In this document: positions 55,060-63,676 of the stretch, in pieces
Layout of the letters: the number at the start of each line of letters is the position of its first letter
Numbering within the stretch: position 1 is the stretch's first letter
NCBI RefSeq assembly: GCF_022829295.1
Contig: NZ_JAKSYH010000248.1
Location: 30,001-94,000 of the forward strand
Origin: Methylobacterium sp. J-088
GTDB taxonomy: Bacteria; Pseudomonadota; Alphaproteobacteria; Rhizobiales; Beijerinckiaceae
Length of the DNA stretch: 64,000 nucleotides
Reading direction: 5' to 3'
The notes under the pieces: model-generated
Told to the model about the DNA's origin: nothing
The model's database searches: none
Seen by the model: the letters and a program-made list of their open reading frames with translations, nothing else
Made by a program: the position numbers and the translations under genes

Positions 55060-55251
55060 ATGTCCCTATCCGCCAAGCTGCAGCGGCGCGCACAGGAGGG
55101 CCGGCCCGTTCGGGTGGGCCTGATCGGGGCCGGCAAGTCCGGCTCCATGGACCTATCGCAGGCGCCCCGCACGTCGGGGATCCGCGGGGGAGGGAGAGAA
55201 GCCGAGCCGGCGCGCGTTCCCAGCGAGAGCCGCAGGCCCGATCACCCCTGA
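55060..55251 (+). pseudogene. 5' remnant of an NAD(P)-binding oxidoreductase gene
   Basis: A good ribosome-binding site (GGGGAGGA) and ATG at 55060 lead into LSAKLQRRAQEGRPVRVGLI then GAGKSGSM, the N terminus of a Rossmann-fold oxidoreductase of the homoserine-dehydrogenase-like/SAF-domain type (usually about 430 aa). Similarity stops after about 41 residues (near 55182), and the frame ends at 55251 in unrelated sequence, where it meets the converging LLM gene. The rest of the gene is gone, so it is read as a deletion remnant. Confidence 0.6.
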
Positions 55252-56576
55252 CGCAGCGGATGACTGGCCGGCGGCCGCGTGCCGAGATGCCCGCGCAGGG
55301 TCCGGCCCTCGTACTCCGTGCGGACCAGGCCGCGGCGGCGGAGTTCCGGCAGAACCAGTTCGATGAAGTCGTCGAGCCCCCCGGGCAGGGTCGCCGGCAT
55401 GATGTTGAAGCCGTCCGCGCCCCGCTTTTGAAAGCGCTCTTCCATCTCGTCCACGATCTGGGCGGGCGTCCCGACGATCTGCGAATGGCCGCGCGCGCCC
55501 GCGATCCGCAGATAGAGCTGGCGCAGGGTCAGCCCCTCCCGGCGGGCGAGGTCGAACATCAATTGCTGACGCGACTTGGCGCCGTTGGCCTCGGGCAGTT
55601 CCGGCACGGGCCCGTCCGGATCGTAGCCCGAGAGGTCGAAGCCGCCGATCATCCGCTCCAAGAGCGCGAGACCGACCACGGGGTCGATCAGGTCCTGGAG
55701 CGCCTCGAACTTCGCCCGTGCCTCCGCCTCGCTGCGTCCCACCACGGGAAACAGGCCGGGCATGACCTTCAGATCGTCGCGCTCCCGGCCGAAGCGGCCC
55801 ATCCGGTCCTTCAGGTCGCCATAGAATTCCGTCGCCTCATCCAGCGTCTGGTTGGCGGTGAACACGATCTCGGCGGTGCGGGCCGCGAGATCCTTGCCGG
55901 GGCCCGACGCGCCCGCCTGCACCAGCACCGGCTGGCCTTGGGGCGTGCGCGAGATGTTGAGTGGGCCCCGCACCTCGAAATGCGTGCCGTGATGGTTCAG
56001 GGGGCGGAAGCCGTCCGGCTTCGAGAACTGGCCGGTCGTCTTGTCGATGACCACGGCCCCGTCGTCCCAGGTGTTCCACAGGCCGAGGACGACGTCGACG
56101 AACTCTTCCGCGCGCTCGTAGCGGTCGCCGTGGCGCGCGATCCGGTCGGCACCGAAATTGACGGCCTCCGCGTCGGTGGTCGAGGTCACGAGGTTCCAGC
56201 CGGCGCGGCCGCCGCTGAGATGATCCAGAGAGGCGAACCGGCGGGCGACGTTGTAGGGCTCGTTGAAGCTCGTCGAGGTGGTCGCCACCAGCCCGATTCG
56301 GCTCGTCACAGCCGCCAGCGCCGAGAGCAGCGTCACCGGCTCGAAATGGGTCGAGCGCGCCGTCCGCTCGCTGGAGCGCAGGTTGCTGTCGCGGATGCCG
56401 GTCCCGTCTTCGAGGAACACGAGGTCGAACTTCGCGGCCTCGGCCTTCTGCGCCCACCCGACGTAGCGTTCGAGCACGAGGCCACCATCCGCCTCGCTGG
56501 ACGGGTGGCGCCAGCCGGCCACGTGGTGCCCGGTGGCGTAGAAGAAGGCGCCGAGGCGCAGCGTGTCGTGTCGCAT
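55242..56576 (-). CDS. LLM-class FMN-dependent monooxygenase (NtaA/SnaA/DszA type)
   Basis: 444 aa from ATG 56576 (GTG 56588 is possible). Family features: LGAFFYATGHHVAGWRHPSS, FDLVFLEDGTGI, LAAVTSRIGLVATTSTSFNE with PYNVARRFASLDHLSGGRAG, WNLVTSTTDAEAVNFG, and PVLVQAGASGPGKDLAARTA. The enzymes use FMNH2 from a separate reductase to oxidise organosulfur compounds, nitrilotriacetate or similar. No flavin reductase or transporter is adjacent. The gene's 3' end overlaps the truncated oxidoreductase frame, so this locus was probably rearranged. Confidence 0.9.
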   Translation of the reverse strand: MRHDTLRLGAFFYATGHHVAGWRHPSSEADGGLVLERYVGWAQKAEAAKFDLVFLEDGTGIRDSNLRSSERTARSTHFEPVTLLSALAAVTSRIGLVATTSTSFNEPYNVARRFASLDHLSGGRAGWNLVTSTTDAEAVNFGADRIARHGDRYERAEEFVDVVLGLWNTWDDGAVVIDKTTGQFSKPDGFRPLNHHGTHFEVRGPLNISRTPQGQPVLVQAGASGPGKDLAARTAEIVFTANQTLDEATEFYGDLKDRMGRFGRERDDLKVMPGLFPVVGRSEAEARAKFEALQDLIDPVVGLALLERMIGGFDLSGYDPDGPVPELPEANGAKSRQQLMFDLARREGLTLRQLYLRIAGARGHSQIVGTPAQIVDEMEERFQKRGADGFNIMPATLPGGLDDFIELVLPELRRRGLVRTEYEGRTLRGHLGTRPPASHPLRQG

Positions 56577-56963
56577 GAACCAATGGACTCGTGGCGGTGC
56601 GGGCGGGACGTGAGTCCGCCGATGTGAATCAGGCCGGTGGGCGGGATGCAACCGCCGCCTGGATCCGGGCCCGCGATTGAGAAGCGTCTTCTCCAGATGG
56701 GGCCCGGAGCGGCGGTTCGCGACACCGCGAGGCCGCGGTGGGTGACGCACGCGCCGTGACGATCCATCCCGTCACCCGGCCTTCGCCGATGGCCGAGCGG
56801 GCGATCACCGGGCATGAATAGTGCCGGCCTTGTAGCACGATAGCGCTACTCAGGAGCTTTAACGAGACGTGATTTGGAATTGTTCGGAATTCAATGCATC
56901 ATAAATCCGCATTGAGCGGCCCCCGCACGACAAGAAGGCTGGGCGCTTGGGCGCGGAGGAATC
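56577..56963. other. divergent region upstream of the molybdopterin oxidoreductase
   Basis: 387 nt without a gene. Near the right end are GTAGC-N6-GCGCTAC-like (about 56833-56852) and the repeated GGAATTGTTCGGAATT, which may be regulatory. No established motif was assigned. Confidence 0.4.
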
Positions 56964-59126
56964 ATGAACGAGATCGTCAAGCCGGACTCCCTGATCGTGG
57001 CCGAGGCCGAGAGCCTGACCGAGACCTTCTTCGGGGGCTGCCCGCACGACTGTCCGGACACGTGCTCGATGCTGTTCGACGTCAAGGACGGCCAGCTTCA
57101 GGGGGTGCGCGGCAACCCGGATCATCCGATGACCCGCGGCGGTCTCTGCGTGAAGCTGAAGGATTACGAGAAGCGCCACTATCACCCGGACCGGCTCCTC
57201 CACCCGATGAAGCGGGTCGGTCCGAAGGGGTCGAAGCAGTTCGCGCGGATCACCTGGGACGAGGCGCTGGACACCATCGTCACCCGCTGGAAAGCGATCA
57301 TCGACCAGTACGGACCTGAGGCCATCGCGCCCTACAGCTATCTTGGCAACCAGGGGCTGGTGCACGGGCTGAACGGCGGCGACGCCTTCTTCAACCGGAT
57401 GGGCGCGACCGTCACCGAGCGGACGTTCTGCGGCGAGGGCTCCTGCACCGCGTGGCTGCTCACGGTCGGCCCCACCGCGGGCCTCGACCCGGACAGTTAC
57501 ATCCACGCCAAGTACATCGTGATCTGGGCCTGCAACTCCGTCAGCACCAACCTGCACCACTGGGCGATCGTGAAGGACGCCCAGAAGAAGGGCGCCAAGG
57601 TCGTGGTGATCGACGCCTACGCGTCGCGCACCGCCAAGGCCGCCGACTGGCACATCGCCCCGAAACCCGGCACCGACGGCGCGCTCGCCATGGCGCTCAT
57701 CAATTCCATCATCGCGCAGGGCCTCGTCGATCAGGAGTACGTCGACAACCACACGGTCGGCTTCGCGGAGCTGAAGGAGCGGGCCAGCACCCGCACGCCG
57801 GAATGGGCGGCCGAGATCACCGGCGTCACCGCCGAGGACATCCGCACGTTGGCCCGCGAACTCGCCACGGCGCAGCCCGCGGCGATCCGCATGGGCGTGG
57901 CGCTGGAGCGGCACTATGGCGGCGGCCAGACCATCCGGGCCGTGACCTGCATCCCGGCTTTGACCGGCGCGTGGCGCCATGTCGGCGGCGGCGTCACGCA
58001 GTTCGGTGTCTGGGAGCACCCCTACAAGTTCGACGTGATGTGCCGGCCCGACCTGATCCCGGAGGGCACCCGTGTCGTCTCGAACCTCCAGATCGGCCGC
58101 GCGCTGACCGGCGAGATGCAGCTCGACCCGCCGATCATGTCCATGATGTGCTGGAACTCGAACCCGGTCACGCAGGCGCCCGAGACCGACAAGATCGTCG
58201 AGGGGCTGATGCGCGAGGACCTGTTCATGGTCTCGGCCGAGCACTTCATCTCGGACACCGCCTCCTACGCCGACATCCTGCTGCCGGCCACGATGGGCGC
58301 GGAGATGGAGGACATGATCCTGTCCTGGGGTCACCTCTACCTGACCTACAACACCAAATGCGCCGAGGCGCCGGGCGAGGCGATCCCCAACAACGAGATC
58401 TTCCGCCAGCTCGCCGCCCGGCTCGGCTTCGAGGAGGAGAACTTCAAGTGGACCGATAGCGAGTGCTTGGAGCACTACGTCGATTGGAACGCCCCCGCCT
58501 GCAAAGGCATCGACCTCGCCTACATGCGCGAGCACGGCTTCGCCCGGCTGAAGGTGGGCACGCCGGACGACCGGGCTCCGCATAAGAACGGCAACTTCCC
58601 GACGCCCACCGGCAAGTGCATGCTCAAGGTCGAGGGCGCCACGAACTTCGTCGCCCCGCCCTTCCGGCAGATGTACGAGGGCTTCCAGCCTGGCGAGGCG
58701 CTCGACCCGCTGCCCGACTACCTCGGCCCGCGCGAGTCCCGCACGAACGATCCAGAGCTGGCCAAGCGCTTCCCGCTCAACATCGTTTCGCCCAAGAGCC
58801 ACTACTTCCTGAACTCCTGCTACGCCAACATGGAGGACAAGCAGAAGGGCCAGGGCGAGCAGTTCGTGATGATCAGCCAGCACGATGCCGATGCGCGCGG
58901 CATCCGGGACGGCGACCGGGTGAAGGTCGGCAACGACCGCGGCGCCTTCAAGGGCGTGGCCCGCATCACCGATGACGTGAACGCCGGCATCGTGGTGGCG
59001 ACGCTCGGCTACTGGCGCCAGCTCAATGAGGGGACGGTCAACAGCATCTCGTCCGGCGCCTTCACCGACATGGGCCACGCCCCGTCGTTCTCGGACAACC
59101 TCGTGGAGGTCGCCCGGGCGAATTGA
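56964..59126 (+). CDS. cytoplasmic molybdopterin oxidoreductase (formate-dehydrogenase-like)
   Basis: 720 aa from ATG 56964. The N-terminal iron-sulfur motif is GGCPHDCPDTCSMLF with Cys26, Cys30, Cys34 and Cys62, expected to bind a [4Fe-4S] cluster. The candidate molybdenum/tungsten site is RTFCGEGSCTAW (Cys156, with Ser160/Cys161 nearby). Cofactor-binding stretches include IVIWACNSVSTNLHHWAIVK, VVVIDAYASRTAKAADWHIA, and the C-terminal domain QHDADARGIRDGDRVKVGND. There is no Tat signal, so it is cytoplasmic. The DMSO-reductase superfamily assignment is firm; formate dehydrogenase (for example the FDH4-like group of Methylobacterium) is one possibility, but no electron-transfer subunit is adjacent. 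Confidence 0.88.
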   Translation: MNEIVKPDSLIVAEAESLTETFFGGCPHDCPDTCSMLFDVKDGQLQGVRGNPDHPMTRGGLCVKLKDYEKRHYHPDRLLHPMKRVGPKGSKQFARITWDEALDTIVTRWKAIIDQYGPEAIAPYSYLGNQGLVHGLNGGDAFFNRMGATVTERTFCGEGSCTAWLLTVGPTAGLDPDSYIHAKYIVIWACNSVSTNLHHWAIVKDAQKKGAKVVVIDAYASRTAKAADWHIAPKPGTDGALAMALINSIIAQGLVDQEYVDNHTVGFAELKERASTRTPEWAAEITGVTAEDIRTLARELATAQPAAIRMGVALERHYGGGQTIRAVTCIPALTGAWRHVGGGVTQFGVWEHPYKFDVMCRPDLIPEGTRVVSNLQIGRALTGEMQLDPPIMSMMCWNSNPVTQAPETDKIVEGLMREDLFMVSAEHFISDTASYADILLPATMGAEMEDMILSWGHLYLTYNTKCAEAPGEAIPNNEIFRQLAARLGFEEENFKWTDSECLEHYVDWNAPACKGIDLAYMREHGFARLKVGTPDDRAPHKNGNFPTPTGKCMLKVEGATNFVAPPFRQMYEGFQPGEALDPLPDYLGPRESRTNDPELAKRFPLNIVSPKSHYFLNSCYANMEDKQKGQGEQFVMISQHDADARGIRDGDRVKVGNDRGAFKGVARITDDVNAGIVVATLGYWRQLNEGTVNSISSGAFTDMGHAPSFSDNLVEVARAN

Positions 59127-59144
59127 TGGTCGGCGAACGGGCCG

Positions 59145-59275
59145 CTTTTCCCCTCCCCCTTGTGGGGAGGGGCCAGGGGTGGTGCAGGATCGCGTGTGAC
59201 AGTGCCTTCTGCAACACCCCCACGCGGGATCTGCGATCCCCAAACGCCTCCCCGCAACGAGGAGGAGAGAGTCCC
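59145..59275. repeat. CT/GA-rich intergenic palindromes
   Basis: CCCCTCCCCCTTGTGGGGAG and, about 100 nt later, CGCCTCCCCGCAACGAGGAG form hairpins of the same dispersed type as at 12.4, 35.3-35.5 and 49.0-49.2 kb. They lie between converging genes and may act as bidirectional transcript ends. Confidence 0.55.
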
Positions 59276-59290
59276 GGCTCGGTTGAGCCC

Positions 59291-59701
59291 CTAGTGCCGC
59301 AACGGCACCGGCTTCTGCCCGTCGGGGAGGATTTCCCGCAGGTGGTCGTGGACCATGTCGGTGGTGAATGGCTTGCCGATGAAGCGGGCCCCCTCCGGCA
59401 TGTCGCCCGGCCCCGGCTGCAGCTGCCCGGACGCCACCACGATGGCAATGTGCGGCCAGCGCTCAGAGGTCTCGCGCGCGACCGCAAAACCGTCCCGCGA
59501 GCCCGGCATCTGCACGTCGGTGAACAGCAGCACGATCTGGGCGTGCTCCCAGCCGAGCAGGCTCATGGCCTTATCGCCGTCGCTGGCCTCGAACGTGCGG
59601 AACCCGGCCTCCGACAGGATGTCCATCGCATCCATGCGGATGAAACCGTCATCGTCGACCACGAGGGCATAGGGCGCCGGGGGCTGGACTGGTCCGCTCA
59701 T
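59291..59701 (-). CDS. single-domain response regulator (REC only)
   Basis: 136 aa. The receiver fold is complete: acidic pair in YALVVDDDGFIRMDAMDILS, phospho-acceptor Asp62 in IVLLFTDVQMPGSRDGFAVA, Ser/Thr in IAIVVASGQL and Lys in ARFIGKPFTTDMVHDHL. There is no output domain, so it may act as a phosphate relay or by protein interaction. It is the last gene of a minus-strand row of coiled-coil genes, 54 nt after the previous stop. Confidence 0.92.
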   Translation of the reverse strand: MSGPVQPPAPYALVVDDDGFIRMDAMDILSEAGFRTFEASDGDKAMSLLGWEHAQIVLLFTDVQMPGSRDGFAVARETSERWPHIAIVVASGQLQPGPGDMPEGARFIGKPFTTDMVHDHLREILPDGQKPVPLRH

Positions 59702-59755
59702 CCCCCGATAAGTCCTGACCCAGGTCGAAGGTTCGTGCGCGCCGGCGTGCCGGGG

Positions 59756-60217
59756 TCAGTCCCTGTCCATGACCCCGGCGCGGTCCCCGATGCGGTCGAG
59801 CAGATCTTCCAGCCGAAACACCGACCGCTCGGCCACGAAGGCCCTGTGCTCGGCCTGCATGACGCGGAACTCGGCCTCCATGCAGCGCATCACGACGCGC
59901 TCGTAGTCGGAGGAGATCTCCGCGAGGGTGCGCACCAAGTCGGCGTTCCGCCGGTTGATCTGCGACAGCTCGACTTCGAGCGCCTGGATCGTCGCGTCCT
60001 TGACGGTGCGCTCCTCGTAGAGACGCCGGAACAGTCCGCTCGCCCGCTGCTGAATGACGGCGCGCCACCCCTGGAAGCCGCGGATCTCATCCGCGGCCTG
60101 CCGGATCAGCGCGAGGGTCAGGCGGGGATCGATGACCCGAAACGCAGCGTGCGAATCCTGCGCCCGCGGTATCGCCTCGGCGATCACGGTGGCCTCTATC
60201 GTCGTCGATTGCGCCAT
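59756..60217 (-). CDS. small coiled-coil protein
   Basis: 153 aa from ATG 60217 (the frame extends to 60259). A predicted helical, coiled-coil part spans about residues 60-140: IQQRASGLFRRLYEERTVKD, then ATIQALEVELSQINRRNADL. No enzyme motif is present. It begins 19 nt after the stop of another coiled-coil gene and precedes the REC-only regulator. The function is unknown. Confidence 0.7.
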   Translation of the reverse strand: MAQSTTIEATVIAEAIPRAQDSHAAFRVIDPRLTLALIRQAADEIRGFQGWRAVIQQRASGLFRRLYEERTVKDATIQALEVELSQINRRNADLVRTLAEISSDYERVVMRCMEAEFRVMQAEHRAFVAERSVFRLEDLLDRIGDRAGVMDRD

Positions 60218-60236
60218 CGTCGCACGAGGACCGGGG

Positions 60237-60734
60237 CTACTCGGTCTCGTCGGGCACACTGGTCACGGGAGCGGGCCTGGCACGGTTGCCGAAGGCCTCG
60301 ATCGCCGCATCGTGGAGACGCACGAGCCATTCCTCGGCCTCCGCGGCCCGCACCTCGGCCAGCCGGACCCGCTCCTCCGACCGCGCCAGGTTCTGCAACC
60401 CCGTGGCGACCTCCTGCTGCAGGCGCCGGATTTCGAGATCGGCCTGGGCGACGACCTGGGCCAGTTGCGCCTCCAGCTCGGCCGCCCGCTCCTCGCCGAC
60501 CCGGATGGCCTCGCTGGCCTCGCGGATCAGGTCGACGGCCGAGGCCCATTCGCGGGTGACGGTGGGGCCGCCCTCGTTCGGGCTCTCGGTCGTGGCGAAG
60601 GTCCCGTTCCGGCTTTCGAGACCCATGAAACTGACCACCTTCTCGGGGGACGCGTCCGCCTTCGCCTGCCACGCGCGCATCATCACGTTCGGGCTGCCGT
60701 TGTAGGCGGTGTCGATCGAAGCCCTATCGCTCAT
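60237..60734 (-). CDS. small coiled-coil protein
   Basis: 165 aa from ATG 60734. The N-terminal third is polar and possibly disordered. The rest is a continuous helix with heptad-like spacing (SEAIRVGEERAAELEAQLAQ, VVAQADLEIRRLQQEVATGL, QNLARSEERVRLAEVRAAEA). No known domain was recognised. It lies 32 nt downstream of the large coiled-coil gene and is probably co-transcribed with it. Confidence 0.7.
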   Translation of the reverse strand: MSDRASIDTAYNGSPNVMMRAWQAKADASPEKVVSFMGLESRNGTFATTESPNEGGPTVTREWASAVDLIREASEAIRVGEERAAELEAQLAQVVAQADLEIRRLQQEVATGLQNLARSEERVRLAEVRAAEAEEWLVRLHDAAIEAFGNRARPAPVTSVPDETE

Positions 60735-60766
60735 CGTTGGAAAACCCCTCACAGGTCAGCATCGAA

Positions 60767-62323
60767 TCAACCGGCCGTGCCGGGAGATGCGAACGGGTGC
60801 ACGTTGCTCGGCTCGCCGCGCTCGGCGGGCTCGTGCGGCAGGCCCTCACTCATCCCGTCCGGCTGGCGCCAGCCGCGACCGGAGCGCTTGAGCGCCTCGT
60901 ACTGCTTCTGCAGCGTCGCCCGAGTCTCGCGGGCGATGTCGAGGGCGCCCTGCACCAGGGCCCGCTCCGAACGCTCGTTCTGGAGATCCTCGGCGAGACG
61001 CCGGTTGGCGGCTTCGAACTCGATCCGGGCGGCGTCCTGGCGATGGGTCAGCTGCTCGATCCGCTCGGTCAGCGCGGCGTTGCGGGTCCCGGCCTGCTCC
61101 AAGGCGGCGTCCTTGGCGGCGAGCGCCTTGCCCAGCATGTCGCAGCGCGCGTCGAGGTCGCCGCGGGCGCGCTGCATCTCGACGAAGCGCTCCGTCTGCC
61201 GGGCGAGATCCTCCTGGACGGTCTCCAGACGCCGCTCCGCAGTGACGCGGGCGATGTTGGTCTCCTTGAAGTTGCGCTCCGCGAGCCGGTGGGCCTCGTC
61301 CCGGTCGCGCAGCTGCGCTCGGGCCTGCCCGAGGAGCTGCTCGTTCGTGTCCGCCCGGTTGGCGGCGGCCTCCAGCTTCATGGCGAGGGCCGAGCGCTCG
61401 GTGCGCAGGGCGGCCGTGTCGGTCTCGAACTGGGCTTCGAGGCGGGCGCGATTCGCGACCTCGGTGGCGAGTTGGCCCTCGGCCGTCCGCGCCTTCTGCC
61501 GCTCGGATTCGACCGCGCCCTCGACGGTCCGGAACCGGGACTCCAGCTCGTCGAGGCGCAGGATCTGATCCTCGTTCTGGCTTCGCAGCCGCCGGTTGTC
61601 CTGTTCGAGGGCCGCCAGGGTCTCCCGCGCCGCCTGCAGATCGTGCTCCGTCCGCGTCAGCGCGCTGTCGGCGGCCTGGGCCTCCGTCCGCAGCGCCTTG
61701 CCCTCGGCGACCAGCGCCTTGCCCTGTTCGATCTCGGCGGCGAGGCGCCGCTCCAGATTCTCGAAGGCCAGCACCCGGTCCCGGAGCTCGATCGCCTGCG
61801 CGGCCAGGACGGCGTCGCGGGCGTGGAGCTGCTCCTCTGCCCGGGCCACCCGCGCAGAGGCCTCGGAATACTCGTTGGTCAGGATCGAGACGCGGGCCGA
61901 GAGCTCGGCGGCCTCCAACCGGACCGCCTTGCCGGTCTGGAACTCCTGGGCCAGCGAGGTCTCCAGCTCGGCGATGCGCATGCTCGCCCGCGGAAGCTCG
62001 TCGCTGATGCTGACGATCGGCTCCAGGATCGACACGAAGTCGTCCTGCAGCGAGCGGATGTCCTCCAGCCGGTCGACCATGGCGTCGATGCGCTGCCGCA
62101 GCATCTCGTCGCGCTTGCCGATCGCGTCGAGGGAGGAATGGGCTCGATCCGGCACAGCGGCCCGCTGAGCTGGCGCCTCGGCGTTCAGGCGCGTCCGGGC
62201 CTGCGGCATCGTGGGCTCGGCCGCGGGCCGCGAAGCCGACTGAGCCGATCCATGAGCCGGCCCCTGAGGCTCGGCCCCCCCCTCGGACGAGGAGAGCATG
62301 TTACGAAACGACGTCCACGCCAT
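60767..62323 (-). CDS. crescentin-like long coiled-coil protein
   Basis: 518 aa. After a disordered head of about 60 residues comes a nearly uninterrupted coiled coil to about residue 475 (examples: LQDDFVSILEPIVSISDELP, RAEEQLHARDAVLAAQAIEL, RLETVQEDLARQTERFVEMQ) and a basic tail. The length, head-rod-tail design and alphaproteobacterial setting resemble crescentin-family intermediate-filament-like proteins, which shape cells, but similarity of coiled coils is weak evidence by itself. A CtrA box lies 36 nt upstream of the start. It is the first gene of a row with two small coiled-coil proteins and a response regulator. Confidence 0.72.
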   Translation of the reverse strand: MAWTSFRNMLSSSEGGAEPQGPAHGSAQSASRPAAEPTMPQARTRLNAEAPAQRAAVPDRAHSSLDAIGKRDEMLRQRIDAMVDRLEDIRSLQDDFVSILEPIVSISDELPRASMRIAELETSLAQEFQTGKAVRLEAAELSARVSILTNEYSEASARVARAEEQLHARDAVLAAQAIELRDRVLAFENLERRLAAEIEQGKALVAEGKALRTEAQAADSALTRTEHDLQAARETLAALEQDNRRLRSQNEDQILRLDELESRFRTVEGAVESERQKARTAEGQLATEVANRARLEAQFETDTAALRTERSALAMKLEAAANRADTNEQLLGQARAQLRDRDEAHRLAERNFKETNIARVTAERRLETVQEDLARQTERFVEMQRARGDLDARCDMLGKALAAKDAALEQAGTRNAALTERIEQLTHRQDAARIEFEAANRRLAEDLQNERSERALVQGALDIARETRATLQKQYEALKRSGRGWRQPDGMSEGLPHEPAERGEPSNVHPFASPGTAG

Positions 62324-62358
62324 GAAACGAGCTCGATTGCGCCCACAATCCGGGCGAA

Positions 62359-62373
62359 TTAACTAAATCTTAA
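62359..62373. promoter_or_regulatory. putative CtrA binding site upstream of the crescentin-like gene
   Basis: TTAACTAAATCTTAA fits the CtrA full-site consensus TTAA-N7-TTAA. It is 36-50 nt upstream of the crescentin-like start codon, a usual position for direct control of a promoter. Confidence 0.68.
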
Positions 62374-62610
62374 TCCAATAAGACTGTCGAGCGATATTTT
62401 GCCCTCTACTTGGCAGTTCACAGGATCAAACTAGAAGCGACGCGCGACACGGCTTTCTGACGTCCGGAGAACTTCCGGCGGCAGGCCCGGGCCGCACCGT
62501 CCAGTGCCGCTGGCCGGGGCTGCGCAAGATCGTTCCACCATGCCCAGCGAGTCAGCGCCGACGGGGTGTCGGACGTGCCGCGCGCAACGGAGCCGGCCCC
62601 GGATCGGCCG

Positions 62611-62626
62611 TTAACGCATCGTTAAC
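62611..62626. promoter_or_regulatory. putative CtrA binding site upstream of the 62703 gene
   Basis: TTAACGCATCGTTAAC matches TTAA-N7-TTAAC exactly, including the trailing C of the consensus. It lies about 77 nt upstream of the plus-strand start codon. Confidence 0.7.
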
Positions 62627-62702
62627 GATTTACCGGACGTTAATAAACCTGTCCCTCGCCCGATACTGAGAAATCCTCGATCGCGGGCGCCCGGTGTCGC
62701 TT

Positions 62703-63422
62703 ATGGGTGACGAAAACTGTGTTTCGGGCCCTGGCCCGGCGATGACGGCGCGCGGAGGGTTTTCGGTGACGGCGATCGTTCTGGCGGCGGCGCCTGTCGA
62801 ACCTCAGTGTGAGGGCCGGCGCTCCTACACACCCCAGATTCTCCTCGCCACCGGCTGGGTTGGCCTGTTCGCCTACTGCGCCGCCTATTTGACCGAGGAC
62901 ATGCCGTTCCGGATATCGGCGCCCGTGGCGGTCGGGGAGCCGCTGTTCGACCCGCCGGAGGATTTGCCGCGCCGCGCGCTGGCAATGGCCAGGCCGGAGG
63001 ATCCGACGACCACTTTGGCGAGCGTCGCCACCCCTGCGGCGACTTTCCCCGTGGTCGAGTCGGCCTCCGCACCGGCCCTCATGGCGCCCGCCCAGCCGGC
63101 CGTTCCAGCCGCGACGCCTCGCCCGGCTGCCGATTATGTCGGGACCTGGGGCCCGACGGCCGAGGCCTGCGGCGCCCCGTCGCGCCGGCACGGTTACCTG
63201 CCGGCCACGATCACGCCCGAGCGCGCCAGGGCCGGCGACACCCTCTGTACGTTCCGCAACCCACACCGATCCGGCAATGCCTGGACGATGGCGGCCGAAT
63301 GCGGGGACCGGGACCGCCGCTGGTCCTCCCAGGTTCGCCTCGTCATCGAGGGCGACCGCCTGACCTGGACGAGCGCATGGGGCACGTCCGCCTATATTCG
63401 CTGCGGCCGCCGCACCGGCTGA
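62703..63422 (+). CDS. membrane-anchored protein with Cys-containing C-terminal domain, function unknown
   Basis: 239 aa from ATG 62703; GTG 62694 and ATG 62742 are alternatives. One transmembrane helix lies at about residues 44-60 (PQILLATGWVGLFAYCAAYL), then an Ala/Pro linker and a C-terminal domain of about 95 residues with four Cys: TWGPTAEACGAPSRRHGYLP, DTLCTFRNPHRSG, AECGDRD and SAYIRCGRR, which could form two disulfides in the periplasm. I recall similar C-terminal domains in other Hyphomicrobiales but no function. The upstream CtrA box suggests cell-cycle-linked expression. Confidence 0.65.
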   Translation: MGDENCVSGPGPAMTARGGFSVTAIVLAAAPVEPQCEGRRSYTPQILLATGWVGLFAYCAAYLTEDMPFRISAPVAVGEPLFDPPEDLPRRALAMARPEDPTTTLASVATPAATFPVVESASAPALMAPAQPAVPAATPRPAADYVGTWGPTAEACGAPSRRHGYLPATITPERARAGDTLCTFRNPHRSGNAWTMAAECGDRDRRWSSQVRLVIEGDRLTWTSAWGTSAYIRCGRRTG

Positions 63423-63676
63423 GATGGAGCATCCGTCGGGCGGTCCTCAGTGACCGTTGCCCGTGGAGCCGACCCGCGACGTTGATCGTCATTGCCAGCG
63501 TATCCCGCCGAGTCCGGGCGCTCTCACTCCAAGACCGCGTCCGCACGGGCCTGCTCACACCCGGCTAACCATGGCGCATGATTCCGCGACCCGAACCGCT
63601 CCGACGCTGGACGCAGACGGGTTATTCCGAAGTCGCCCGAGACGCGGGACAAGCGAATGAATCGAGGAGGTCTCCG

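Larger units (their letters stand above)
62324..62702. other. divergent region with two CtrA-type boxes
   Basis: It lies between the coiled-coil operon and the gene at 62703. Apart from the two TTAA-N7-TTAA sites, no other gene or motif was recognised. Confidence 0.55.

Noticed and set aside
60054..62362. Plus-strand frames of 504 and 541 aa opposite the coiled-coil genes
   Set aside because: The minus-strand proteins have clear heptad patterns and close gene spacing; the plus-strand frames are Leu/Gly/Arg-rich mirror products.
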